Origin: Polyangiaceae bacterium
GTDB taxonomy: Bacteria > Myxococcota_A > Polyangia > Polyangiales > Polyangiaceae
Direction of reading: 5' to 3'
Assembly (NCBI GenBank): GCA_025937895.1
Contig: JAICQL010000067.1
Location: forward strand, 1-34,414
Length of the DNA stretch: 34,414 bases
Within the stretch, counting starts at the first letter, position 1, and each line of letters opens with the position of its first letter. The translations under genes and the position numbers were made by a program. Below are positions 9,079-17,873 of the stretch, in pieces. Under the pieces are notes generated by a model. It was given only the letters and a program-made list of their open reading frames with translations. It was not told the DNA's origin and made no database searches.

Positions 9079-9885
9079 TCAGATCAGGCCCGACTCGGGG
9101 CTGGACGCGGAGGCGTGCAGCCGGCGCGGCATGCGCCCGGCCAGGAACGCCTTGCGCCCTGCCGAGACGGCCTCGCGCATCGCATTCGCCATCAGGATGG
9201 GATCGCGAGCCTGCGCGATCGCCGTGTTCATCAGCACGCCGTCACAGCCCAGCTCCATGGCCACGGCTGCGTCGCTGGCGGTGCCCACGCCCGCGTCCAC
9301 GATCACCGGCACCTTCGCCGACTCCAGGATGATGCGCAGGTTGTACGGATTCTTGATGCCGAGGCCCGAGCCGATGGGCGCCGCCAGCGGCATCACAGCC
9401 GCGCAGCCCACGTCCTCCAGCTTGCGGCACAGCACCGGATCATCCATGCAATACGGCAACACCACGAAGCCCTCGCGCACCAGGAGCTTCGCCGCCTCCA
9501 GGGTCTGCTCGTTGTCCGGGTACAGGGTGCGCGGGTCGCCGATGATCTCCAGCTTTACCAGCTCTGCCATGCCCAGCTCGCGCGCCAGCCGCAGGGTGCG
9601 CAACGCCTCTTCCGCCGTGTGACAGCCCGCGGTGTTGGGCAGGATGGTCCAGCGCTTGCTGGCCAGCAGGGCCATCAGCGAGCCCTCCCCGCGGTCGTTC
9701 AGGTTGACCCGGCGCAGCGCCACCGTGACGATCTCGGCGCCCGAGGCGATCAGGGCTGCCTTGGTCTGCTCGATGTCTTTGTATTTGCCCGTGCCCACAA
9801 TCAGGCGCGAAGCAAAGCTGTGCGAGCCGATCTTCAGAGGTGCCACGTTCAGAGGTGCCACGGCCGTGGCTTCACCCGAGCTCAC
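9079..9885 (-). CDS. thiG: Thiazole synthase ThiG
   Basis: A 268-aa protein almost identical in pattern to ThiG: SRLIVGTGKYK (27-36), the RRVNLND motif, LPNTAGCHTAEEA, the Schiff-base lysine K111 in LVKLEIIGD, and the phosphate-binding GVGTASDAAVAMELGCDGVLMNTAIA. ThiG condenses 1-deoxyxylulose 5-phosphate, dehydroglycine and ThiS-thiocarboxylate into the thiazole ring of thiamin. The GTG start overlaps the stop of the 91-aa gene upstream. The N-terminal tail contains an exact 15-bp tandem duplication. No ThiS, ThiF or ThiH/ThiO is visible in the window. Confidence 0.95.
   Translation of the reverse strand: MSSGEATAVAPLNVAPLKIGSHSFASRLIVGTGKYKDIEQTKAALIASGAEIVTVALRRVNLNDRGEGSLMALLASKRWTILPNTAGCHTAEEALRTLRLARELGMAELVKLEIIGDPRTLYPDNEQTLEAAKLLVREGFVVLPYCMDDPVLCRKLEDVGCAAVMPLAAPIGSGLGIKNPYNLRIILESAKVPVIVDAGVGTASDAAVAMELGCDGVLMNTAIAQARDPILMANAMREAVSAGRKAFLAGRMPRRLHASASSPESGLI
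9833..9862. repeat. Perfect 15-bp tandem duplication in the thiG 5' end
   Basis: TTCAGAGGTGCCACG occurs twice without a gap (9833-9847 and 9848-9862). In frame on the minus strand it encodes VAPLN-VAPLK in the non-conserved N-terminal tail of ThiG, just before the first barrel strand. The identity suggests a recent slippage event that does not disturb the fold. Confidence 0.9.
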
Positions 9886-10157
9886 GCGAAGCCCGCCTTG
9901 CGCCCCTTTTCCTTCAGCGCCTCCACGCTGCCCGCGAAGACGTCCTCCACGCGCACCACATGCGTCTCGCCGCGGCCGCTCTTGGCGTACAGCAGCGGCC
10001 CCGCCAGCTTGACCTCCTCGATGCGCGCGAAGCTGATGGACGCGCCATTGAACGCCGTGTGAACCGTCAGGTGGAACTGGCCCAACGAGTACCAGCCGCT
10101 CTCCCCCTTCTTGGCTTCAGCAAGGTCGAGCAGCGAAGCAATTTGATCCGCGGTCAT
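9882..10157 (-). CDS. Hypothetical small protein encoded upstream of thiG
   Basis: A 91-aa acidic-basic protein with a helical N terminus (TADQIASLLDLAEAKK), a strand-rich centre (WYSLGQFHLTVHTAFNGASISFARIEEVKL) and a Lys-rich C-terminal helix. I do not recognise it. It occupies the place where thiS often lies but lacks the ThiS GG C terminus (it ends GFA). Its stop overlaps the thiG GTG by four bases, so it is coupled to thiG. Divergent from the ABC ATPase at 10283 with a 125-base intergenic region in which I found no THI-box motif. Confidence 0.7.
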   Translation of the reverse strand: MTADQIASLLDLAEAKKGESGWYSLGQFHLTVHTAFNGASISFARIEEVKLAGPLLYAKSGRGETHVVRVEDVFAGSVEALKEKGRKAGFA

Positions 10158-10282
10158 GCCCGGGATCCAGCACCGGAAAGGCTACACACGTCAACCCCTC
10201 GGGGCACGCACGCGCAACACAGGCCCACCGGCCGCCAATTCAGCGGCTAGTATCCAGCGCCCATCATGGCCTGCACTACATC

Positions 10283-11080
10283 ATGGCGGCAGCGCACCTG
10301 AGCACACCACCCGAGCCCCACATCGAGGTGCGCGGCGTGCACAAGGCGTTTGGTGCCAAGGCGGTGCTGAGCGACATCAACGTCACCTTCATGCGCGGCG
10401 AGATCTGCGTGATCATCGGCGGCTCCGGCACGGGCAAGACCACGCTGCTGCGCCTGCTGATCGGGCTGGAGAAGCCCGATCGGGGCTCGATCCTGCTCTC
10501 CGGGCAGGATCTGGTGCCGCTCGGGGATCGCGAGATGAACCGGGTCCGCCGCAAGCTGGGCATGGTCTTTCAGTATGCCGCGCTGCTGGACTCGATGACC
10601 GTGCTGGAGAACGTGGCCTTCCCGCTGCGCGAGCACAGCTCGCTCGGCGAGCGCGAGATCCGCGAGCAGGTGCGGGCCAAGCTCGGCGACCTGGGGCTGA
10701 CAAACGTGGAGCACCTGTACCCGAGCGAGCTCTCGGGTGGCATGCGCAAGAGGGTCGGGCTGGCGCGCGCGCTGATGCTGGAGCCGGAGCTGGTGGTGTA
10801 TGACGAGCCCACCAGCGGGCTCGATCCCTTCACCACGGAGCTGGTGGACGAGATGATCACCAGCACCCGCGACCGGCTGGGGCTCACCAGCATCGTCATC
10901 TCGCACGACATGGCCAGCGCGCTGCGCATCGCCGATCGCATCTATCTGCTGGCGGAGGGGCGCGTGGCAGGCAGCGGCACGCCCGATGAGCTGATGGCCG
11001 GCAAGAGCCCGCTGGCGCTGCGCTTCATGCAGGCGAGCGGAGTGGACTTCGCCACTGCCCGGGCCTGGCGCAAGCAGTAG
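10283..11080 (+). CDS. ABC transporter ATP-binding protein, MlaF-like
   Basis: A 265-aa ATPase with Walker A GGSGTGKTT (46-54), Q-loop VFQYAALLDSMTV, signature LSGGMRKR (148-155), Walker B VVYDEPTSGLDP and switch ISHD. FQYAALLDSMTVLENVAFPLRE and MRKRVGLARAL are typical of MlaF/Ttg2A, the ATPase that powers phospholipid traffic between outer and inner membranes with MlaE permease and MlaD MCE protein. No mlaE or mlaD gene lies next to it: the next gene is a convergent deacetylase. Partners must be elsewhere, or it serves another permease. The ATG at 10283 is preferred; the ATG at 10266 is out of frame. Confidence 0.85.
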   Translation: MAAAHLSTPPEPHIEVRGVHKAFGAKAVLSDINVTFMRGEICVIIGGSGTGKTTLLRLLIGLEKPDRGSILLSGQDLVPLGDREMNRVRRKLGMVFQYAALLDSMTVLENVAFPLREHSSLGEREIREQVRAKLGDLGLTNVEHLYPSELSGGMRKRVGLARALMLEPELVVYDEPTSGLDPFTTELVDEMITSTRDRLGLTSIVISHDMASALRIADRIYLLAEGRVAGSGTPDELMAGKSPLALRFMQASGVDFATARAWRKQ

Positions 11081-11121
11081 CGCGAGCCCCCCGCGCCTTG
11101 CGGACTAACCCGGCGGTATCG

Positions 11122-12045
11122 CTAGCTGCACGCGCTCGCGACCTGATCGAGGCGCTCGAAGGCAAAGCCATGGGCGCGCAGCTCCGCAACCACGGCCGAC
11201 AAGGTCTGCCACTTTCGCTCCAGGCTCACTCGCAGGTCGAGCTGATGCGGCGCGAGCTCTGAAAGCTGATCGTGAGCGTCGAGCAGATCCAGGCCGTGTA
11301 GCTCCAGGTTGATGAAGGGCTCGTGCACGAGCCCGCGCACCAGACGGCGTGCGCGCTGCGGTCCGAGCAGCATCAAGCTGGTGCCGATGACCGGCAAGCG
11401 GAGCCGTGGCGTGACCTGGATGGGCAGCTCCAGCACGCCTGCTCCCGCCCGCCAGTAAGGCTGACCCGTGCGGTACGGGGTGCGCGGCGCCCACAGCAGC
11501 TGCGGCCCGGAAGCGATGGACTGGCTGCGGCGGCCGCGCAGACGCAGCTCGCCCAGCTTGGCGAGCTTGGCGAGGTAGTAATACGGGCAGGGAAAGACGG
11601 AGGAGCTGTAGTGCACGTCGAGCTCGGCCAGCACCGCGTACAGCTCGTCGCTCGTCACATAGCCCGGCGCCCGAAAGCCCGTCGGGCGCACGCCGGTGGC
11701 GTGTGCCAGCGCATCGGCCGCGCCCGCCACTTGCTCGCGCATCTGCGCGCGCGGCAGCCGCGAGAGCTCGTAGCGGTGATCGAGGGTGTGATTGCCGAGC
11801 TCGTGCCCCTCACCGGCCAGCGCGCGCAGCGCCGCAGCGTTCTGGCCACGTGCCAGATCACTGCCGACCACGAACAACGTGAGCGGCAGGCGCTCGGCGC
11901 GCGCGAAATCGCGGTAGCGCGCCAGCGCCGTATCGTACACCTGATGCGCTGCCGGCGCCGCGGGAGCGGCGAGCCCGTGGATGGCGTAGTAGTGATGGAG
12001 CTCGTCGAGATCGACGGAGATCGCGCACACACGCCGCGGGCTCAT
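11122..12045 (-). CDS. Polysaccharide deacetylase (NodB homology domain)
   Basis: A 307-aa protein with the metal-binding motifs of carbohydrate esterase family 4: SVDLDE (catalytic base and metal Asp), GNHTLDH (HxxxH metal ligands), RAPGY, and LELHG near the C terminus supplying the last catalytic histidine. It would remove N- or O-acetyl groups from a surface polysaccharide or peptidoglycan, but there is no signal peptide, so the substrate may be a cytoplasmic lipid-linked sugar. The ATG at 12043-12045 is used because a GGGGGCGG lies upstream and the 7-residue TTG extension adds nothing conserved. It follows tsf by 54 bases on the same strand. Confidence 0.85.
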   Translation of the reverse strand: MSPRRVCAISVDLDELHHYYAIHGLAAPAAPAAHQVYDTALARYRDFARAERLPLTLFVVGSDLARGQNAAALRALAGEGHELGNHTLDHRYELSRLPRAQMREQVAGAADALAHATGVRPTGFRAPGYVTSDELYAVLAELDVHYSSSVFPCPYYYLAKLAKLGELRLRGRRSQSIASGPQLLWAPRTPYRTGQPYWRAGAGVLELPIQVTPRLRLPVIGTSLMLLGPQRARRLVRGLVHEPFINLELHGLDLLDAHDQLSELAPHQLDLRVSLERKWQTLSAVVAELRAHGFAFERLDQVASACS

Positions 12046-12099
12046 GCACCGCCCCCGCTCGGCCAACTCCAGCGCTGGCCCCGGCAGCAGCTCACGGGC

Positions 12100-13029
12100 T
12101 CAGCTCTGGCCCGCCATGCGCCGAGCTTCCTCGGCAAAGTCGGGCCCCTGAGGCGCGGCCAGGCCCTCGCCGCGCTCGTAGCGGACGAAGCCCTTGATCA
12201 CGAGCTTGGAGCCGATCTCCTGCTCGGTGGCGGCGCGCACCTGCTCGACCGTCTTCTCGCCGTCGAGCACGCTCGCCTGATCGATCAGGCACACCTCTTT
12301 GAGCCACTTGGCCAGCTTGCCCTCGACGATCTTCGGGCGCGCTGCGGGCGGCTTGCCCTCCTCGGCCAGCTGCCCCTCGAAGATCTCGCGCTGCTTGTTC
12401 TTCTCGGCGGCGGGCACGCCCGAGGCGTCGACAAACAGCGGGCTCATCGCCGCGATCTGCATGGCCGTCTCCTCGGCGAACTTGGTCAGCGCCGGACCGA
12501 CTGCGGTGTTGGCCGTCTCCAGCGCGAGCACCACGCCGATCTTGCCGCCCATGTGCACGTAGGCGTGCACCAGGCCGCCGTCCGCGACAGTCAGGCGATC
12601 CCAGCGGCGCACGGTGATGTTCTCACCGAGCTTGCCGACCAGCGCCTGGCGCGCCTCCTCCAGCGTGCCGGAGCCACGCGGAGAGGGCTTGCTGCCCAGA
12701 TCGCTACCCGGCTCGCTCTGCTGCGCCAGCGCAACCACGTCGTCCACGAACGCCAGGAACTCGGGGTTGCGTGCCGCAAAGTCCGTCTGGATGTTCACCT
12801 CGGCGATCACGCCGCTGCGCCCATCGGCGCTGACCTTCGCGGCCACGGTGCCCTCGGTGGCGACGGCGCCCGCGCGCTTTGCGCTCTTGGCCAGACCCTT
12901 CTTCAGGATCACTGCCACCGCCGCTTCCATGTCACCGTTTGACTCGACCAGAGCCGAGCGACAGTCGTTCAGACCGGCACCGGTCCGATCGCGCAGCTCC
13001 TTCACCTGACGCATGTCTACTTGAGCCAT
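12100..13029 (-). CDS. tsf: Translation elongation factor Ts
   Basis: A 309-aa protein that begins with the EF-Ts UBA-like domain (VKELRDRTGAGLNDCRSAL) and carries the nucleotide-exchange motif NIQTDFAARNPEF (canonical ETDFVARN). The subdomains that follow include the family block MQIAAMSPLF and the C-terminal helices around CLIDQASVLDG. EF-Ts recycles EF-Tu-GDP to EF-Tu-GTP in the cytoplasm. It lies 51 bases downstream of rpsB in the conserved rpsB-tsf order. A Gly/Pro/Ser insertion (SEPGSDLGSKPSPRGSG) sits in the core domain. Confidence 0.97.
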   Translation of the reverse strand: MAQVDMRQVKELRDRTGAGLNDCRSALVESNGDMEAAVAVILKKGLAKSAKRAGAVATEGTVAAKVSADGRSGVIAEVNIQTDFAARNPEFLAFVDDVVALAQQSEPGSDLGSKPSPRGSGTLEEARQALVGKLGENITVRRWDRLTVADGGLVHAYVHMGGKIGVVLALETANTAVGPALTKFAEETAMQIAAMSPLFVDASGVPAAEKNKQREIFEGQLAEEGKPPAARPKIVEGKLAKWLKEVCLIDQASVLDGEKTVEQVRAATEQEIGSKLVIKGFVRYERGEGLAAPQGPDFAEEARRMAGQS

Positions 13030-13080
13030 ACCTGTACTCGTCCGTTCCTTTGCTATCTGGGGCGACTCGGGTGGGGCGAC

Positions 13081-13932
13081 TCAGCGCCGGTAGACGACGG
13101 AGGCCTCGGGTGCAGCATTGCGCCCGCCGCCAGACTCGCGGCCCTCGCGCGAGCCCGCGGGGGTGTCGCGGCGGCGCGATGAACCGAGCAAGCAAGCATC
13201 CGCCAGCGCGCTCGTGATCAGACGAATCGAACGGATCGCGTCGTCGTTGCCCGGGATCGGGTAGTCGATCGCGCTCGGATCGCAGTTCGAGTCCGTGATG
13301 GCGACCAGCGGCACCTTGAGCTTGCGCGCCTCGGCCACCGCGATCGTCTCCTGCGCGGGATCCACGACGAAGATCGCCTGCGGCAGCGAGCCCATGCCCT
13401 TCACGCCGCCGATGTACTTTTCGAAGCGCGTGCGCTCCTTCTCCAGCTGCGAGATCTCCTTCTTGGAGATGTTCTCGTAGGTGCCGTCCTCCGCCATGCG
13501 CTCCAGCGCACGCAGCCGCTCCAGGCCGCCCTTGATGGTGCGGAAGTTGGTCAGAGTGCCGCCGAGCCAGCGGTTGACCACGTAGAACTGTCCGGCGCGC
13601 TGCGCCTCTTCACGCACGATGTCCTGCGCCTGGCGCTTGGTGCCGACGAACATGATGTGACCGCCACGGGCCACCACGTCCGACACGAAGTTGAAGGCAC
13701 GCCGGAACAGCTGCACCGTCTGATCGAGATCGATGATGTGGGTGCCGTTGCGCGAGCCGTACAGGTACGGGCGCATCTTCGGGTTCCAGCGCCGCGTCTG
13801 GTGACCAAAGTGAACGCCGGCCTCAAACAGCTCCTTCACGGTCAGCGGGCGAGCAGGGTCGCGCAGCTGAGCCATGGATGTTGCGGAGGCTTCGGGGGCT
13901 GCCGCCTCGGCGGCAGTGGTGCTTTCAGTCAT
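13081..13932 (-). CDS. rpsB: 30S ribosomal protein S2
   Basis: A 283-aa S2. Signature blocks are LFEAGVHFGHQTRRWNPKM, HIIDLDQTV, VNRWLGGTLTNFRTI, IFVVDP and AITDSNCDP...IPGNDDAIRSI. S2 joins the 30S subunit late, through contact with S1. The ATG at 13930-13932 is chosen for its GGAAAGGAG nine bases upstream. This adds a 20-residue Ala/Thr/Glu-rich leader before the usual S2 N terminus, and a C-terminal Arg/Gly/Ser tail extends past the fold. Transcribed with tsf; divergent from gatC. Confidence 0.97.
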   Translation of the reverse strand: MTESTTAAEAAAPEASATSMAQLRDPARPLTVKELFEAGVHFGHQTRRWNPKMRPYLYGSRNGTHIIDLDQTVQLFRRAFNFVSDVVARGGHIMFVGTKRQAQDIVREEAQRAGQFYVVNRWLGGTLTNFRTIKGGLERLRALERMAEDGTYENISKKEISQLEKERTRFEKYIGGVKGMGSLPQAIFVVDPAQETIAVAEARKLKVPLVAITDSNCDPSAIDYPIPGNDDAIRSIRLITSALADACLLGSSRRRDTPAGSREGRESGGGRNAAPEASVVYRR

Positions 13933-13941
13933 GAGTGCGCA

Positions 13942-13950
13942 CTCCTTTCC
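13942..13950 (-). promoter_or_regulatory. Ribosome binding site of rpsB
   Basis: GGAAAGGAG on the minus strand, nine bases before the ATG. It supports the extended N terminus over an internal start at MAQLRD. Confidence 0.65.
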
Positions 13951-13993
13951 GGTTGTTGCTTCCGCCCCACCACCGAGACAACCTGCACATATC

Positions 13994-14008
13994 CGGGCGA
14001 TTCGCCCG
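13994..14008. repeat. 15-bp inverted repeat in the rpsB-gatC intergenic region
   Basis: CGGGCGA, one spacer base, TCGCCCG: perfect 7-bp arms about 60 bases upstream of the rpsB start. In the rpsB leader RNA it would be a short hairpin, possibly part of S2 or S1-S2 autoregulation; as DNA it could be an operator. The rest of the 271-base intergenic region shows no clear promoter hexamers. Confidence 0.45.
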
Positions 14009-14203
14009 AGGACGGCAGGCACCGAGCTCGATGTTTGCGCTGTGAGGCGTGTTTTTTCGGGAGCGGGGTCTTACGCCAGGCGCGCTCTCCGGACAAGCGA
14101 GACCGCACGGCCTTTCAGTCATGGCCGGCCAGCCGCATTTAGTTCTCATCGAGTCGAGCCGCCTCGCCAGGCGCGATTGGACTGCTGTATGAGAGCACGC
14201 GCC

Positions 14204-14493
14204 ATGGCCCTCACTAGCGCCGACGTCCAGCACATCGCGGATCTCGCGGACCTGAGCTTGACCCCCGCGGAGATAGAGCAGTTCACGCGCGAGCTCGGCG
14301 CCGTGCTCGAGCACGTGACCCAGCTGGCAGAGCTGGACACCAGCCAGATCGAGCTGACCACCCACGTGGGCGTGCTGCAGATGCCGCTCCGTCCCGACAT
14401 CGTGCGTCCGGGGCTGAGCCAGGAGGCAGCGCTGGCAGAGGCACCGCGGGTCGGTCCGGGCGCGTTCGCCGTGCCCAAGTTCGTGGATGAAGG

Positions 14494-14497
<4 letters not shown>
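14204..14497 (+). CDS. gatC: Asp-tRNA(Asn)/Glu-tRNA(Gln) amidotransferase subunit C
   Basis: A 97-aa protein with the GatC pattern: VQHIADLADLSLTPAEIEQF, LGAVLEHVTQLAELDT, and the C-terminal LRPDIVRPGLSQEAAL...GPGAFAVPKF that wraps the GatA-GatB interface. It stabilises the complex that amidates misacylated Glu-tRNA(Gln) or Asp-tRNA(Asn). The ATG at 14204 gives the usual length; an in-frame ATG at 14189 is possible. The stop overlaps the gatA ATG in ATGA, so the two are coupled. Confidence 0.93.
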
Positions 14498-16020
<1,523 letters not shown>

Positions 16021-16029
16021 ATCGGGCTC

Positions 16030-16641
16030 ATGCTCCCCTCACCGCCCGCGCTCGAGATCAGCCCCGCCAACGCGCAGCACGCCCCGGGGCTGAAGCAGCT
16101 GTTCGCTTCCAACGGCTTCGGCTGCTACTGCCGCATGTGGCACTTCGACGGAACGGCCCGCGAGTGGCTGGCGCGCTGCGCCCAGAGCTCCGAGCAGAAC
16201 GCCGAGGAGTGTGAGCGTGCGCTGCTGGAGGGCTCACCCGAGATGCAGGGCATGGTGGCCAGCCGTGGCGGCGAGGTCGTGGGCTGGCTGAAGCTGGCTC
16301 CGGCGCAGGTGCTGGGCAAGCTGTACGGGCAGCGCCTGTACAAGGATCTGCCCTGCTTCGGCGGCGAGCGCTCGGGCATCTACTGCGTTAGCTGCCTGCT
16401 CGTGCGGGAGGACGTGCGCCATCAGGGCATCGCGCGCGCTCTGCTCGGCGGCGCCATCGCCCAGGCGCGCAGCTGGGGCGCCCGTGCGCTCGAGGCGCTG
16501 CCGCGCAGCGATCGCGACGCGGCGGACGTCAGCTTGAACCTGGGTCCCACCCAGCTGTTCCTCGAGCACGGCTTCCAGATCGTGCACGATTTCCAGCCTT
16601 ACCCCGTGCTGCGCCTGGAGCTCGCTGCCGCCTCACCATGA
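16030..16641 (+). CDS. GNAT family N-acetyltransferase
   Basis: A 203-aa protein with the acetyl-CoA-binding motif A VREDVRHQGIARALLGGAI (R/QxxGxA), the preceding strand IYCVSCLLV, and a C-terminal FLEHGFQ. The N-terminal CYCRMWH motif marks a GNAT subgroup often seen with Cys and Trp near the active site. The acceptor is unknown. It starts nine bases after the gatA stop, and its own stop overlaps truB in ATGA, so it belongs to the gatCA-truB transcription unit. The ATG at 16030 has GGGCT upstream, only a weak ribosome site. Confidence 0.85.
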   Translation: MLPSPPALEISPANAQHAPGLKQLFASNGFGCYCRMWHFDGTAREWLARCAQSSEQNAEECERALLEGSPEMQGMVASRGGEVVGWLKLAPAQVLGKLYGQRLYKDLPCFGGERSGIYCVSCLLVREDVRHQGIARALLGGAIAQARSWGARALEALPRSDRDAADVSLNLGPTQLFLEHGFQIVHDFQPYPVLRLELAAASP

Positions 16642-17585
16642 GCTCGAGCAGCGCGCACGACGAGCCGCACGGGCTGCTGATCGTGGACAAACCGGAGGGC
16701 CCCACCAGCCACGACATCGTCGGTCGAGCTCGCCGGCTGCTAGGCACGCGGCGCGTGGGACACGCCGGGACGCTGGATCCCATGGCGACCGGTGTGCTCG
16801 TCCTGCTGGTGGGTGAAGCCACCAAGCTGAGCGACCTGGCCACGGCTGCGGACAAGGCCTATCGGGCCCGGGTCAGCTTCGGCCGCGCCACGGACAGCCA
16901 CGATGCCGCCGGTGCGACCACCTCCCAGAGTGACGTGAGGCTGAGCGACCTCGCCGAGGCTGCGCTGCAGGCAGCGCTGGAAGCCGAACGGCAGCGCACG
17001 CTTCAGGTGCCACCGGCCGTCAGCGCCATCAAGCTCCACGGCCAGCGCGCCTACGCCCTGGCACGCGCTGGCGCCGCGCCCGAGCTCGCCCCGCGCGCGG
17101 TGCGCGTGCACGAGCTACGGCTGCTGGACCGCGATGAACGTGAGCTGAGCCTCGAGCTGCGCGTGTCCAAGGGCTACTACGTGCGCTCACTGGCGCGCGA
17201 CCTGGGTGTCACGCTGGGCGTGCCCACTCACCTCAGCCAGCTGCGGCGCACCGCCAGCGGCCCCTTCACCCTCGCCGACGCATGCCCGTGGCCGCCGCCC
17301 TCGCCGCCACCTCTGCTCGCGTTGCCGGAGCTATTGCCGCGACTGCTCCCCACCTTTCGCTTGACGGAGCCCGGGGTGCGCCGGGCGCGCCTGGGCCAGG
17401 CTCTGACCCTGGCGGACTTCGCAGAACCGCCGCCGCCCGCGGCACGGGCTGCGGGTGAGCCGGCCGCCCGAGTGTGTGCCTGGGTAGACGAGACTGGGTC
17501 GCCAGTAGCCCTAGGTGTTCGAGAAGGCGACACTTTCCGGGTACGGCGAGGCTTCAAGGGCCTCGCCAGCTCTCCGAGACCGTGA
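16638..17585 (+). CDS. truB: tRNA pseudouridine(55) synthase
   Basis: A 315-aa protein with the TruB signatures GLLIVDKPEGPTSHDIV, the catalytic aspartate D47 in HAGTLDPMATGVL, YRARVSFGRATDSHDAAG, PPAVSAIKLHGQRAYALAR and VSKGYYVRSLARDLG. It isomerises U55 in the T-loop of most tRNAs. The C-terminal 80 residues are Pro/Ala-rich with a possible PUA-like end. Overlaps the GNAT gene by four bases. The 288 bases after it, up to 17873, hold no gene I can support. Confidence 0.95.
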   Translation: MSSSSAHDEPHGLLIVDKPEGPTSHDIVGRARRLLGTRRVGHAGTLDPMATGVLVLLVGEATKLSDLATAADKAYRARVSFGRATDSHDAAGATTSQSDVRLSDLAEAALQAALEAERQRTLQVPPAVSAIKLHGQRAYALARAGAAPELAPRAVRVHELRLLDRDERELSLELRVSKGYYVRSLARDLGVTLGVPTHLSQLRRTASGPFTLADACPWPPPSPPPLLALPELLPRLLPTFRLTEPGVRRARLGQALTLADFAEPPPPAARAAGEPAARVCAWVDETGSPVALGVREGDTFRVRRGFKGLASSPRP

Positions 17586-17873
17586 ACCGCTCGAAACGAC
17601 TGGTGTCCCGCGTACATTCGGGTGCCCGATGCGATGGAAATGGGCAGCCGACCGAGGTTTGTACCGGACGGCCACCAGGATCAGGTCAAAAGCTGCCGAA
17701 CGCGAAAGATCTCGCGCTGATGAGGCCACATTCCTCGCGTTCTGCAGCAGCTGCGCAGCCGTTGGCCTGCGGATCAGCCGGAGCATGGATGCGTCGCAGG
17801 ATTCACCAGGAAATCCAGCGAAATCGTTAACCAGCAGGCCCGTTGCGAATCCCCCGGAAAGCCCGTACCCTCT

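Noticed and set aside
9882..10157. The 91-aa gene as ThiS
   Set aside because: ThiS is about 66 residues and must end in Gly-Gly; this ends GFA and lacks the ubiquitin-like pattern.
10158..10282. TPP riboswitch upstream of the thiamin operon
   Set aside because: I could not find the conserved CTGAGA and ACCTGATCTGGATAATGCC-type elements on either strand.
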